Positions 34,957 to 44,268 are shown, counted from the first letter of the stretch. The stretch is DNA of 64,000 nucleotides from an uncultured Prevotellaceae bacterium (GCA_905207705.1 CAJLMA010000001.1:423919-487918), one strand, 5' to 3'. Program-made: numbers and translations. Notes: generated from the letters alone by a model not told the origin.

Positions 34957-36780
34957 TTATTCTCTTACGCCTCCACGATCGGCCGACATGACCATCGATG
35001 CGTATGCCTGCAACGCCTTTGATACGATCCTGTTGCGACCGAGAGGCTTGAAAGCATCCTTGCCCTTCGCTTCTTCTGCACTGCGGCGCGACATGAGTTC
35101 TTCATCGCTCAACAGGACATTTATGCTTCGTTCCGGTATGTTTATGTCGATAATGTCTCCATCCTTCAGCAGCCCTACATTGCCACCCCGTGCAGCTTCG
35201 GGTGATATATGTCCTATCGACAGCCCCGATGTGCCGCCCGAGAACCTTCCGTCGGTAATCAAGGCGCACGACTTGCCAAGGTGACGTGATTTTATATAGG
35301 ATGTCGGATATAACATTTCTTGCATTCCCGGCCCACCTTTAGGACCTTCGTAAATTATCACTACCACATCACCGGCATTGACCTTGCCGCCTAGAATTCC
35401 TTCAACGGCATCTTCTTGGGAAATAAACACCTTAGCAGTTCCCCTAAAATGAAAAATACTTTCGTCTACTCCGGCAGTCTTAACCACGCATCCGTCCTGG
35501 GCAATGTTGCCATATAAAACCGACAATCCGCCATCCATGACATAGGCATGTTCAAAATCCCTTATGCAACCGTTTGAACGATCAGTATCAAGTTCGTTAT
35601 AACAAGAACTTTGTCCGCCGAGTGTAATCGAACGTACCCCTGCCGGGGCGCTCTTCCATAATGATTCGGCCTCGGCACCGAACGACTTTCCTTCTATTGC
35701 ATAACGGTCAATAGCTTCGCCAAGTGTTAACCCGTCGACGCGTTTCAATCCAGTTTCAACAAGGCCTCGTCCGGCAAGAATTCCCATAATCGACATTATG
35801 CCACCAGCTCGGTTTACATCTTCGATGTGATATTTAGAATTAGGAGCGACTTTACAAAGCACCGGTGTTTTTCTCGACAATACATCTATGTCTTTCATTG
35901 AGAAATCGGCACCGGCTTCATTAGCCACAGCCAGCAAGTGCAATACTGTATTGGTGCTTCCCCCCATTGCAATATCAAGTGTCATCGCATTTAATATGGA
36001 TTGACGGCTTGCTATGCTTCGAGGCAACACGCTCGCATCTTCTTTATCATAATATGCGTGGCAATTTTCCACTATTTGCTTGGCTGCACGCTTAAACAAG
36101 CCTATACGATTGGAATGCGTGGCAACAATAGTGCCATTGCCGGGAAGAGCAAGGCCTATCGCTTCCACAAGGCAATTCATCGAATTGGCCGTAAACATTC
36201 CCGAGCAAGAACCACATGTAGGGCAAGCGTTGTCTTCAACTTGCTTCACGGCAGCATCGTCTATGCTGTCATCGGCAGCGTCAACCATGACATCAATCAA
36301 GTCAAGCGAGCGCGAGCCAAGATGTCCGGCTTCCATCGGGCCGCCCGACACGAATATAGTCGGAATATTTAGCCGCATGGCAGCCATGAGCATACCCGGC
36401 GTAACTTTGTCGCAGTTACTTATGCACACCATCGCGTCAGCACAATGTGCATTTACCATGTATTCGACACTGTCGGCAATCAAGTCTCTTGATGGAAGCG
36501 AATAAAGCATTCCCGAATGCCCCATCGCAATGCCGTCGTCTATCGCAATCGTGTTGAACTCGGCTGCGAAACATCCTAAACTTTCGATTTCGGATTTCAC
36601 TATCTGCCCGATTTCATGCAAATGCGTATGTCCGGGTACAAATTGCGTGAACGAATTGACGATGGCTATGATTGGCCTCCCCATTTGTTCATTCTTCATG
36701 CCATTGGCTCGCCACAGGGCTCTCGCCCCTGCCATTCGGCGACCTTGCGTCGATATGGTACTTCTTAACGGAATGCTCAT
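34957..36780 (-). CDS. ilvD: Dihydroxy-acid dehydratase
   Basis: First structural gene of the operon: the 607-residue Fe-S enzyme that turns dihydroxy acids into 2-oxo acids. Motifs: GRPIIAIVNSFTQFVPGHTH, CISNCDKVTPGMLMAAMRL (Cys ligand), CPTCGSCSGMFTANSMNCL (Cys ligands about 192-198), DGRFSGGTSGLSIGHISPEA. Full length for the family. It is preceded by a leader peptide and a terminator hairpin that is likely to control its transcription (36859-37106). Confidence 0.96.
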   Translation of the reverse strand: MSIPLRSTISTQGRRMAGARALWRANGMKNEQMGRPIIAIVNSFTQFVPGHTHLHEIGQIVKSEIESLGCFAAEFNTIAIDDGIAMGHSGMLYSLPSRDLIADSVEYMVNAHCADAMVCISNCDKVTPGMLMAAMRLNIPTIFVSGGPMEAGHLGSRSLDLIDVMVDAADDSIDDAAVKQVEDNACPTCGSCSGMFTANSMNCLVEAIGLALPGNGTIVATHSNRIGLFKRAAKQIVENCHAYYDKEDASVLPRSIASRQSILNAMTLDIAMGGSTNTVLHLLAVANEAGADFSMKDIDVLSRKTPVLCKVAPNSKYHIEDVNRAGGIMSIMGILAGRGLVETGLKRVDGLTLGEAIDRYAIEGKSFGAEAESLWKSAPAGVRSITLGGQSSCYNELDTDRSNGCIRDFEHAYVMDGGLSVLYGNIAQDGCVVKTAGVDESIFHFRGTAKVFISQEDAVEGILGGKVNAGDVVVIIYEGPKGGPGMQEMLYPTSYIKSRHLGKSCALITDGRFSGGTSGLSIGHISPEAARGGNVGLLKDGDIIDINIPERSINVLLSDEELMSRRSAEEAKGKDAFKPLGRNRIVSKALQAYASMVMSADRGGVRE

Positions 36781-36858
36781 ACTCTTCCTAAACTATATGC
36801 TTTTAATTTTCCTTTGTTTCAACACGGCCACTGAAATATTTGTCACAATAGCCCAATC

Positions 36859-36905
36859 AAAAAGACCTTTCCGCCATTAAATACCTTGAATGGAGGAAAG
36901 GTCTT
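36859..36905 (-). terminator. Attenuator terminator of the ilv operon
   Basis: AAGACCTTTCC pairs with GGAAAGGTCTT; after one mismatch CCATT pairs with AATGG. The right arm runs into TTTTTGATT. It lies upstream of ilvD and so would end transcription before the structural genes. Confidence 0.88.
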
Positions 36906-36954
36906 AATCAATATTTTATAAACAATTATTTTTTACCACTTCAGGCAAGTAGAA

Positions 36955-36962
36955 TCCTCCAT
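36955..36962 (-). promoter_or_regulatory. Antiterminator arm of the ilv attenuator
   Basis: ATGGAGGA, 4 nt after the leader-peptide stop, is exactly complementary to TCCTCCAT at 36897-36890 in the left arm of the terminator, so the two hairpins exclude each other. An upstream stretch in the leader, AATCTTCT at 37040-37033, can pair with GGAGGATT at 36960-36953 with two G-U pairs, a possible third state. Confidence 0.65.
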
Positions 36963-36966
36963 CATA

Positions 36967-37044
36967 TCACACCAAAATTTCCACGACGCTGACGACCAGA
37001 ATCAAGGACAAAATCGGAATGATATTAATAATAGAAGATTGCAT
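36967..37044 (-). CDS. ilvL: ilv operon leader peptide
   Basis: An ATG at 37044 opens a 25-codon frame ending in TGA at 36967. It reads MQSSIINIIPILSLILVVSV, then VEILV. Sixteen of the 25 residues are Ile, Leu or Val. This is the classical design of an attenuation leader: scarcity of the encoded amino acids stalls the ribosome and keeps the antiterminator formed. It lies between a consensus promoter and a terminator directly before ilvD. The gene is too short for ordinary gene finders. The sequence and structures are seen directly; the control mechanism is inferred by analogy with enterobacterial ilv leaders. Confidence 0.9.
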   Translation of the reverse strand: MQSSIINIIPILSLILVVSVVEILV

Positions 37045-37074
37045 ATACTTAACTCTTGCTATAAGTTATCGACG

Positions 37075-37106
37075 CAAAGGTATGCAGGAATATTTTAAGA
37101 TGCAAA
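37075..37106 (-). promoter_or_regulatory. Promoter of the ilv operon
   Basis: TTTG at 37106-37103, 20 nt, TACCTTTG at 37082-37075 on the minus strand, a full Bacteroidetes promoter match. Transcription would start about 25 nt before the leader-peptide ATG. Confidence 0.8.
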
Positions 37107-37218
37107 TTTTTTATATCAAAATTCAATTTTATGCTATACTTTTCAAGCAAATCAGAGAAAATTTGATATTTTTTTCACATATTTGCCCATGCACAAAGAA
37201 ATATGCCATTTATGTCCT

Positions 37219-38229
37219 TTAATCTATACCGCAATATTTCTTCAATTCCTTTGTGGTTCCGTGGTGCTTGCCTGCGAGGCTGTTGAGCCACTCGTGCTTT
37301 TTATTTGCCTTAGATTTTTTTATGTTGGTAAACTTTTCAGGTTTGGTTATGCGAGTAAACACAACACGCTGTATCCTCAATTTATCACATGTCGCCACAC
37401 CATAGCCCATTTCCTTGGGATTCTCTCCGGGGCCGTTTGAGCTCCAATATATCACATTTCCCAAATCATCATATCCCAAGAAAATAACACTGTGCCCATG
37501 CTCCTGTTCGTCCGATGGATTGCTGTTGACTCCTATTATCGCGCCACTGTCGCTATTGTCGGTTTCATTCCTGTTCCAAAAAATCTTCATGAAATCGCCT
37601 TTTCGGGCATATCTCCACACAGGGTCATTTCTCCATTGCTCATCGGTCATATACACCTCATCATCGTTTTCACGGTATTTCTCGGTCTTTGCTCCTCGAT
37701 ACCCCATAAAACTAAATCCGGCATCACTCTCCTTTACAAGCACGGCCATGCCGGGACCGTTAGCATTGGCCATGCCCCAAAAGCCTTCCCCGTCATCCTG
37801 ATTATAGCCTTGGCTGTTTACAAGATCTGTGACTCCGCAATAAGGCTTCAAGTAAAACCACGAAAGGTTGGATATAGTTTCCTCGTCATTTCCTTCATCC
37901 CATATCTTCAATCCTTTCAAAAATGCCATGTAAGTCGCCGACGAGCAAAACGACGGCTGCGCTTTTTTCATGTCAAGAACAGGCACCATGTCGCTTGGAC
38001 GCATTCCGAAAGCTTCGTTCATGGCTCTCCATGCCGTGCGCGGAAAATCTTTTGTCGAGTTTCGTCCTGTATAATATCCTCCGTTTTCAGGAAATGAATC
38101 TACGGCCGCCAATATGGCATGTTGCCACTCTTCGTTGACCTCTTCATATTTTTCACCCCCGCTCACAGTAAACATGCCCGATATGGCAACTACCAGTGCC
38201 ATGAATACGGCTTGAAAATTCTTTTTCAT
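37219..38229 (-). CDS. Secreted papain-like cysteine peptidase candidate
   Basis: The 336-residue exported protein has a signal peptide (about 1-23). A Cys at 95 (QPSFCSSATYMAFLKG), a His pair in EHGHSVIFLGYD (His 244 and 246) and Asn 265 in YWSSNGPG fit a papain-like Cys-His-Asn triad. The Cys sits at a helix start, as in NlpC/P60 and related amidases, but overall similarity to a named family is not recognised. The middle region (about 130-235) has many Gly/Asp/Trp residues, including DGEGFWGMANANGPG. The start at 38229 gives the best signal peptide; 38241 is an alternative. Substrate unknown; peptidoglycan or protein are guesses. Confidence 0.6.
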   Translation of the reverse strand: MKKNFQAVFMALVVAISGMFTVSGGEKYEEVNEEWQHAILAAVDSFPENGGYYTGRNSTKDFPRTAWRAMNEAFGMRPSDMVPVLDMKKAQPSFCSSATYMAFLKGLKIWDEGNDEETISNLSWFYLKPYCGVTDLVNSQGYNQDDGEGFWGMANANGPGMAVLVKESDAGFSFMGYRGAKTEKYRENDDEVYMTDEQWRNDPVWRYARKGDFMKIFWNRNETDNSDSGAIIGVNSNPSDEQEHGHSVIFLGYDDLGNVIYWSSNGPGENPKEMGYGVATCDKLRIQRVVFTRITKPEKFTNIKKSKANKKHEWLNSLAGKHHGTTKELKKYCGID

Positions 38230-38293
38230 ATTGTATTGCATATCTTTTTAACATTTTAACCCGACAGAAACAAACAGACTGTCTACATACTTG

Positions 38294-38324
38294 CAAAGAT
38301 AAACTTTTATTTAATTACGACAAA
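38294..38324 (-). promoter_or_regulatory. Promoter of the papain-like protein gene
   Basis: TTTG at 38324-38321, 19 nt, TATCTTTG at 38301-38294 on the minus strand: a full consensus match. Confidence 0.75.
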
Positions 38325-38424
38325 TGAGAATTACACGCTTGCAAAATATCACGCTTGCAACTGCCGAAAAGGATAAAGATTGTAAATACAACATGAAAAA
38401 CAATATCACACCACACTTTTTTAT

Positions 38425-38432
38425 TAATTTTG
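38425..38432 (+). promoter_or_regulatory. -7 box before tamL
   Basis: TAATTTTG, 26 nt before the tamL ATG; no good -33 box was found. Confidence 0.4.
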
Positions 38433-38457
38433 CCAAGATATTTACAATCTTGACCAG

Positions 38458-40809
38458 ATGTTTCACATCCATACAAGACGCCGACTCCAAAAACTGGCCA
38501 TTGCGACATGTACCGTCGTCGCAATGACATTCATGGTTGCCTGCAACTTGACCAAGCATGTGCCTCAAGGCAAATACCTGCTTGACAATGTGAACATAAA
38601 TATTAGCGACAAAAACGACAAAATAAGCAAAAACGACCTTTCAAGCTATCTGCGCCAGACTCCCAACCACAGCGTGCTCGGTGGATTGAAGTTGCAATTG
38701 TGGTTTTACAACCTGTCGGGCCATGACAGTACCAAATGGGCAAACAAGTGGATACAACGGGTAGGCACTCCCCCGGTAATCTACAACCAGGACCTTACCG
38801 ATGCTTCTGTACACCAACTCCAAACTGCCCTCGTGAACAGGGGATTCATGAACTCGACAGTTAGTTTCGACACTGTCGTAAACAAAAAAAAGCGCAAAAT
38901 AGATGTTACATACAATATCACCCTTAATGAGCCTCATTACATAGGGTCGATTACCTACAACATACCTAACGACACGCTGCGAACGCTGATACTTGCCGAT
39001 TCTTCTAATTTCGCGATAAAACCCGGCGCACTGTTCGACCGGAACAATCTCGACCTTGAAAGGCAACGTATCACCGAGCTGTTGCGACAAAACGGATATT
39101 ATGCCTTCAACAAGGAATACATCACTTTCACGGCCGACACCGCTGCCGGGGAAAAGGATGTAAACCTCACACTCAACACCATGCCCCCATATAAAAACGA
39201 GAAACTTCCATATTACACAAAGCATGAGCCGTTCTTCGTGAGAAATGTAACTTTTGTAACAAATTACGACCCTCTCGTAATGCACGAAACTGGGCAATAT
39301 GAAGCCCGAGACACTATAGAATTTCACAATCTGTCGATTCTCTACGATGAACATTACATCAGGCCATCAGTCATCGAAGAATGCAATTTCGTGACTCCCG
39401 GTGAAATGTACAACTCATCTGAAATCGACAAGACTTATCAAGCTCTCGGGCGGCTTGGCATATTGAAATTCATAAATGCCGAAGTCGTGCCGATAGGACG
39501 CATTGACGGCAAAATCTGGGTAGACGCATTCTTCCTTCTCACAAAAGGCAAATCACAGACAGTATCATTGTCACTTGAAGGCACAAACTCGGAAGGAGAC
39601 CTCGGATTCGGCATAGGAGCGTCTTACGACCACCGCAACATCGCAAAAGGCTCGGAAGAACTCAGCGTAAAGTTCCGTGCCTCTTACGAAAGTCTTTCAG
39701 GCGACTTGTCGGGACTCATCAACGACAACTACTCGGAATATGCAGGCGACATCGGAATAACATTCCCTAAATTCCAATTCCCGTTCCTTAAAAAGAGTTT
39801 CAAGCAAAAAATCCTGGCATCGACCGAATTCTTGACATCGTTCAACTATCAAGAACGACCCGAATACACTCGTGTCATTGCCGGCATAGGTTGGAAATAC
39901 CATTGGGCCGAAAAGAAAAATTCGGTGAGGACTCGACACACCTTCAACCTGTTGGACATAAGCTATGTGTACTTGCCCGACAGTCGTTCCGACTTCCTCG
40001 AAGACATAACCAATCCATTGTTACGGTATTCTTATGAAGACCACTTCATTATGAGAATGGGATATTCCTACTACCACTCCAACAAGCAGCAAGCATCGCC
40101 ACTTGCCTCAAGTTTCCAAAGGAATGTGTACACGATAAGAGCAGCCGCCGAAACTGCCGGCAACCTGCTCTACGGCATATCTAATGTGATTAATCAAGCA
40201 AAAGAAAACGATACTTACAAAGTATTCGGCATCAGTTATTCGCAATATGTAAAATTTGATGCCGATTATTCACTAACCCATTCTTTCAACCCTCGCAACT
40301 CAATAGCATTCCATGTCGGTGCCGGGGTCGCGATCCCATATGGCAATTCCACAATGCTGCCTTTTGAAAAAAGGTTCTACTCGGGAGGAGCAAACAGCGT
40401 AAGAGGCTGGGGTGTGAGGACACTTGGCCCCGGAAGTTTCGATGGCTCCAATTCGGTAAACAATTTCATTTACCAATGTGGCGACATAAGGCTTGACATC
40501 AACCTTGAATACCGGGCAAAGCTGTTCTGGGTACTTGAACTCGGAGTTTTCTTGGATGCCGGCAACATCTGGACAATACGAGACTATGAAAACCAACCCG
40601 GCGGCGTATTCAAGCTTAATGAATTTTACAAACAGATTGCCTTGGCCTACGGATTGGGACTGAGGCTCGACTTCACATATTTCCTGCTGCGTTTCGACCT
40701 CGGAATGAAAGCGCACAACCCGGCCATGAACCAAGAACCCTGGCCGTTGCTGCATCCCAACTGGTCGCGCGACGCAACATTTCATTTTTCAGTAGGTTAT
40801 CCATTCTAA
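38458..40809 (+). CDS. tamL: TamL-type lipidated Omp85 protein (BamA/TamA family)
   Basis: The 783-residue outer-membrane protein starts with a lipoprotein signal and lipobox MVAC (Cys 29), an uncommon feature for Omp85 proteins but known for Bacteroidetes TamL. The N-terminal half (about 30-380) carries POTRA-like domains (for example YIGSITYNIPN and PSVIEECNFVTPGEMYN). The C-terminal half is a 16-stranded-type barrel, with the family's GANSVRGWGVRTLGPGSF loop motif (about 650) and a final strand FHFSVGYPF ending in Phe. TamA-type proteins with TamB help move lipids and proteins to the outer membrane. No tamB gene is present in this window. It is followed by gph. Confidence 0.88.
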   Translation: MFHIHTRRRLQKLAIATCTVVAMTFMVACNLTKHVPQGKYLLDNVNINISDKNDKISKNDLSSYLRQTPNHSVLGGLKLQLWFYNLSGHDSTKWANKWIQRVGTPPVIYNQDLTDASVHQLQTALVNRGFMNSTVSFDTVVNKKKRKIDVTYNITLNEPHYIGSITYNIPNDTLRTLILADSSNFAIKPGALFDRNNLDLERQRITELLRQNGYYAFNKEYITFTADTAAGEKDVNLTLNTMPPYKNEKLPYYTKHEPFFVRNVTFVTNYDPLVMHETGQYEARDTIEFHNLSILYDEHYIRPSVIEECNFVTPGEMYNSSEIDKTYQALGRLGILKFINAEVVPIGRIDGKIWVDAFFLLTKGKSQTVSLSLEGTNSEGDLGFGIGASYDHRNIAKGSEELSVKFRASYESLSGDLSGLINDNYSEYAGDIGITFPKFQFPFLKKSFKQKILASTEFLTSFNYQERPEYTRVIAGIGWKYHWAEKKNSVRTRHTFNLLDISYVYLPDSRSDFLEDITNPLLRYSYEDHFIMRMGYSYYHSNKQQASPLASSFQRNVYTIRAAAETAGNLLYGISNVINQAKENDTYKVFGISYSQYVKFDADYSLTHSFNPRNSIAFHVGAGVAIPYGNSTMLPFEKRFYSGGANSVRGWGVRTLGPGSFDGSNSVNNFIYQCGDIRLDINLEYRAKLFWVLELGVFLDAGNIWTIRDYENQPGGVFKLNEFYKQIALAYGLGLRLDFTYFLLRFDLGMKAHNPAMNQEPWPLLHPNWSRDATFHFSVGYPF

Positions 40810-40842
40810 ATATTAGATTTCATAATCATAAAAAGTTTCATT

Positions 40843-41505
40843 ATGAAAAAATTAGTCATATTCGACTTGGACGGTACGCTGCTCAACACTATTGAAGACC
40901 TCGGACGAGCGGCCAACCATGCCCTTTCGGTAAACGGATTTGCAACACACAGCATCGCTTCATATCCTTTTTTCGTTGGAAATGGCGTGCGCAAGCTGCT
41001 TGAACGTGTATTACCCGAAGACATACAGAAAGACACCGTCATAGACAAGATGCTTGCCGACTTCAAACAATACTATAACGAACACAACACCGACTACACG
41101 ACTCCTTATGCAGGAATACCCGAACTACTTGTCGACTTGCAAGAGGAGGGCGTAAAACTCGCAGTAGCATCAAACAAATATGACCTCGCGACACAAAAAC
41201 TCGTGACACACTACTTCCCGAACATAAAATTTGCAGCCATCGAAGGCCAGAAAGAAGGAATACCCGTGAAACCCGACCCATCGATAGTATTCTCAATATT
41301 GGCACAAGCCAAAGAACGCAAAGCCGACACGCTGTATGTCGGTGACTCCGGCGTTGACATGGAAACGGCTCGCCGGGCATGTATCGACTCGGTGGGCGTG
41401 ACATGGGGATTCCGCCCTGAAAAAGAACTTATCGAGTATCACGCCGGCTATATAATAAACAAGCCGTCCGAAATTGAAACAATTGTGGAACAATACAATG
41501 GATGA
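40843..41505 (+). CDS. gph: Phosphoglycolate phosphatase-like HAD hydrolase
   Basis: A 220-residue HAD hydrolase with motif I VIFDLDGTLLNTIEDL (about 5-20), motif II VASNKY (about 110), a Lys in VKPDPSIVF, and motif IV YVGDSGVDMETARRAC. The cap is helical and the sequence fits phosphoglycolate phosphatases of the Gph type, which clear 2-phosphoglycolate formed by DNA repair; other phosphomonoesters are possible. It follows tamL by 33 nt, so the two are probably co-transcribed, though no functional link is obvious. Confidence 0.85.
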   Translation: MKKLVIFDLDGTLLNTIEDLGRAANHALSVNGFATHSIASYPFFVGNGVRKLLERVLPEDIQKDTVIDKMLADFKQYYNEHNTDYTTPYAGIPELLVDLQEEGVKLAVASNKYDLATQKLVTHYFPNIKFAAIEGQKEGIPVKPDPSIVFSILAQAKERKADTLYVGDSGVDMETARRACIDSVGVTWGFRPEKELIEYHAGYIINKPSEIETIVEQYNG

Positions 41506-41518
41506 AGAAAATTTTATA

Positions 41519-41549
41519 TTGTTTTATACAAAAGAAAACATTAATTTTG
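41519..41549 (+). promoter_or_regulatory. Promoter of the YidE-type transporter
   Basis: TTG at 41519-41521, 20 nt, TAATTTTG at 41542-41549; 31 nt before the ATG. Confidence 0.7.
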
Positions 41550-41580
41550 CACATTCATTTTTTAATCATAGCAGTCGTGT

Positions 41581-43269
41581 ATGAGTTGGTTAACAGAACT
41601 AATTACTGATAATGGGTCGATTGCGCATGCCATTTTCCTGTACTCTTTGGTAATAGCATTCGGCGTCATTTTAGGAAAAATTAAGATTTTTGGGGTGTCG
41701 CTGGGTGTCACATTCGTGCTATTCGTCGGCATCTTGATGGGACATTTTCAATTGAGCGTGGATCCGCAGATACTGCAATTCGTGAGAGAATTTGGATTGA
41801 TTCTGTTCATTTTTTCCATCGGTTTGCAAGTAGGTCCCGGATTCTTTTCTTCGTTCAAACGAGGAGGATTGGTACTTAACGGATTGGCAATGCTAATCAT
41901 AGCCCTCAACATTGTCGTCGCAATAGCCATTTACTTCGGTTTCGGCAATATCGACATCACATCGCTCGTCGGAGTATTATCGGGTGCCGTTACAAACACA
42001 CCCGGACTTGGTGCAGCACAACAAACTCTCACCGAGATACATGGAGCCACACCTGCCACTGCCGATGCCATCAAAGGCATGGCAATGGGATATGCAGCAG
42101 CTTATCCACTTGGAGTTGTCGGCATCATCTTGTCAATGATTCTCGTAAAAGTAATGTTCCGCATCAACCTCGATAAAGAGCAACAAAGACTGAGCGAAGA
42201 AAACGAACAAAGCCAATTGAAGCCGCACGTCATAACTCTAAAGGTAACCAACAACTTGATAAACAACATGACAGTCGACCGATTGCATGTGATTATCGAC
42301 CGAAACTTTGTCGTTTCCCGCATCAAGAAGGCAAATAGCGGAGAAGTCATCATTCCTAAACTTGAATCAATAATAGAAAAAGACGACTTGCTACTGCTCG
42401 TGATTTCTTCACAAGAAGAGGAAATTTACGAATCTATCATAGGCCCGAAGATTGAAATGGAGTGGGAAACCACTTCGGGGCCTGTCGTTTCTCGCCGCAT
42501 CCTTGTCACCAAGAGCGAATATTCAGGCCGCAAAATCGGTTCACTGCGATTGCGCATGGGTTACAAGCTGAATGCCACTCGCGTAAACCGTGCCGGTGTC
42601 GACCTGCTTGCAAATCCGAACCTTGAATTACAAATAGGTGACCGCATAACAGTAGTAGGAAACCTTGACGACATAAACCGACTTGCCGAGAAAATGGGTA
42701 ACTCGGTAAAACGTCTTAACCAACCAAACATGTTCACAATGTTCATTGGCATCCTTATAGGTGTGATTGTTGGTTCAATTCCAATCGCATTCCCCGGCAT
42801 GAGCGTGCCAATGAAATTAGGATTGGCCGGAGGTCCGCTTGTTGTGGCAATCTTGATAAGCTGTTTCGGATACAAGATAAAACTCGTCACTTATACATCT
42901 TCGGCTGCAAGTCTCATGTTGCGTGAAATTGGTATATGCCTGTTCCTTGCCTCGGTGGGAATAGCTGCCGGAGCCGACTTTGCCGAAACAGTATTCAACA
43001 GCACCGGTCTCCAATGGGTTCTATACGGTTTCATAATAACGTTCTTCCCTCTGTTGATAGTCGGAATCATCGCACGAGGTAAATACAAGCTCAATTACTT
43101 CTCCATTCTTGGTTTGCTTTCAGGCAGCTACACCGATCCACCGGCACTTGCCTACAGCAACAAAACATCAAATAACGATGCACCTGCAGTAGCCTATTCT
43201 ACCGTGTATCCGTTGACGATGTTCCTTCGAGTAATTACGGCACAAATATTGATATTAGCTCTTGCCTAA
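41581..43269 (+). CDS. YidE/AspT-type putative transporter
   Basis: A 562-residue membrane protein of the AspT/YidE family. Two homologous membrane halves with a GxxxP-like repeat (SGAVTNTPGLGAAQQTL in the first; SGSYTDPPALAYSNKT in the second) flank a cytosolic region with two RCK_C-type domains (about 215-375: VDRLHVIIDRNFVVSRIKKA and GRKIGSLRLRMGYKLNATRV). AspT itself is an Asp/Ala antiporter; most YidE-like proteins are uncharacterised. The regulatory RCK_C pair suggests control by a small ligand. Substrate unknown. Confidence 0.85.
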   Translation: MSWLTELITDNGSIAHAIFLYSLVIAFGVILGKIKIFGVSLGVTFVLFVGILMGHFQLSVDPQILQFVREFGLILFIFSIGLQVGPGFFSSFKRGGLVLNGLAMLIIALNIVVAIAIYFGFGNIDITSLVGVLSGAVTNTPGLGAAQQTLTEIHGATPATADAIKGMAMGYAAAYPLGVVGIILSMILVKVMFRINLDKEQQRLSEENEQSQLKPHVITLKVTNNLINNMTVDRLHVIIDRNFVVSRIKKANSGEVIIPKLESIIEKDDLLLLVISSQEEEIYESIIGPKIEMEWETTSGPVVSRRILVTKSEYSGRKIGSLRLRMGYKLNATRVNRAGVDLLANPNLELQIGDRITVVGNLDDINRLAEKMGNSVKRLNQPNMFTMFIGILIGVIVGSIPIAFPGMSVPMKLGLAGGPLVVAILISCFGYKIKLVTYTSSAASLMLREIGICLFLASVGIAAGADFAETVFNSTGLQWVLYGFIITFFPLLIVGIIARGKYKLNYFSILGLLSGSYTDPPALAYSNKTSNNDAPAVAYSTVYPLTMFLRVITAQILILALA

Positions 43270-43295
43270 TCACAATAATTAATGCATGAAACAAG

Positions 43296-43334
43296 CAACA
43301 TGGCAGCAAACTCAACATTGCTGCCATGTTGTTT
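43296..43334 (+). terminator. Terminator after the YidE-type gene
   Basis: CAACATGGCAGCAA pairs with TTGCTGCCATGTTG, 8-nt loop, then TTTTC. It lies 26 nt after the stop and may serve the opposing operon as well. Confidence 0.85.
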
Positions 43335-43504
43335 TCATACGCACTCTTTTTCACCCTGTCCAAAGCTTGACATAAAATTTGCCGGAATGTGTCTCACGAC
43401 AAATCCCGGCACAGAATCAACTTCAGTTAGAGTGTGCTATCCAGATTTTTTTATTTTGTTTGAAATGCAATTATATTTCCTTGAAACACCCTTATGTAAT
43501 TCCA

Positions 43505-44239
43505 TCAGTCATCTTTAAGCGGTGTCAGTATATGCTTGTTAACATATTCATTAAAAGCATTCTTATATGTGTCAGAAACAGGTATGTACTGCTTCCCAAA
43601 CACAATGCGGTTACGCTCGATGAGTCTAATCTTTGACATCTGCACGATAAATGACCTATGTACCCTTATAAAGCGATTGGCTGGCAATCCGGCCTCAAAT
43701 GTCTTTAAGCTCATTAACGACATCACATAACCGCCTGTATCTTCAAGATAAATCTTTACATAATCCTTGAGTCCTTCGATATACAGAATATTAGACACCG
43801 GAATTTGCACCAATTTATACTCGCTCTTCACCATTATGAATTCCTGCTCTCCACTGCGCAACTCGGCGCGCTCGGCAAGAATGAACCATTTCAAAGCCCT
43901 ATTGGCCGCTTCCATGAACTCTGGATAGCTTACAGGTTTGAGCAGATAGGCCAAAGCATTAGCCTTGAACGCATCGATTGCATACTTATCAAATGCCGTG
44001 ACAAATACAATTCTACACTTGGATGGAACCACACGGGCAAATTCGATGCCACTCAATTCCGACATCTGTATATCAAGAAAAACAAGATCGATGTCATCTT
44101 CTATTATCGTCTTGATAGCCATTGAAGCCGACTGGAAAGCATCCACAAGCTCCAGAAATGGAGTTCGCTCCACATAGCTCTTTATCAACTCAAGAGCCAA
44201 TGGTTCATCATCTATTATACAACACCTTATCCTTCTCAT
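43505..44239 (-). CDS. LytTR-family response regulator
   Basis: A 244-residue response regulator. The receiver domain has IIDDEPLALELIK (acidic pair about residues 10-11), the phosphorylation Asp 56 in DLVFLDIQMSE, VFVTAF (Thr) and LLKPVSYPEF (Lys). The LytTR DNA-binding domain (about 135-235) has ILYIEGLKDYVKIYL, RFIRVHRSFIVQMSKI and a C-terminal YIPVSDTYKNAF. It lies 29 nt after its sensor kinase in the efflux operon, so it probably controls this operon or other genes; the target is not known. Confidence 0.93.
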   Translation of the reverse strand: MRRIRCCIIDDEPLALELIKSYVERTPFLELVDAFQSASMAIKTIIEDDIDLVFLDIQMSELSGIEFARVVPSKCRIVFVTAFDKYAIDAFKANALAYLLKPVSYPEFMEAANRALKWFILAERAELRSGEQEFIMVKSEYKLVQIPVSNILYIEGLKDYVKIYLEDTGGYVMSLMSLKTFEAGLPANRFIRVHRSFIVQMSKIRLIERNRIVFGKQYIPVSDTYKNAFNEYVNKHILTPLKDD

Positions 44240-44268
44240 ATTTTCACAATTTTATATTTTTCCGTTAT

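Larger units (their letters stand above)
36781..37218 (-). other. Regulatory leader of the ilv operon
   Basis: The gap before ilvD is not empty. On the minus strand it contains, in order: a promoter (37106-37075), a leader peptide (37044-36967), an antiterminator half site (36962-36955) and a terminator hairpin with T tract (36905-36859). About 80 nt then lead to the ilvD ATG. Confidence 0.85.
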
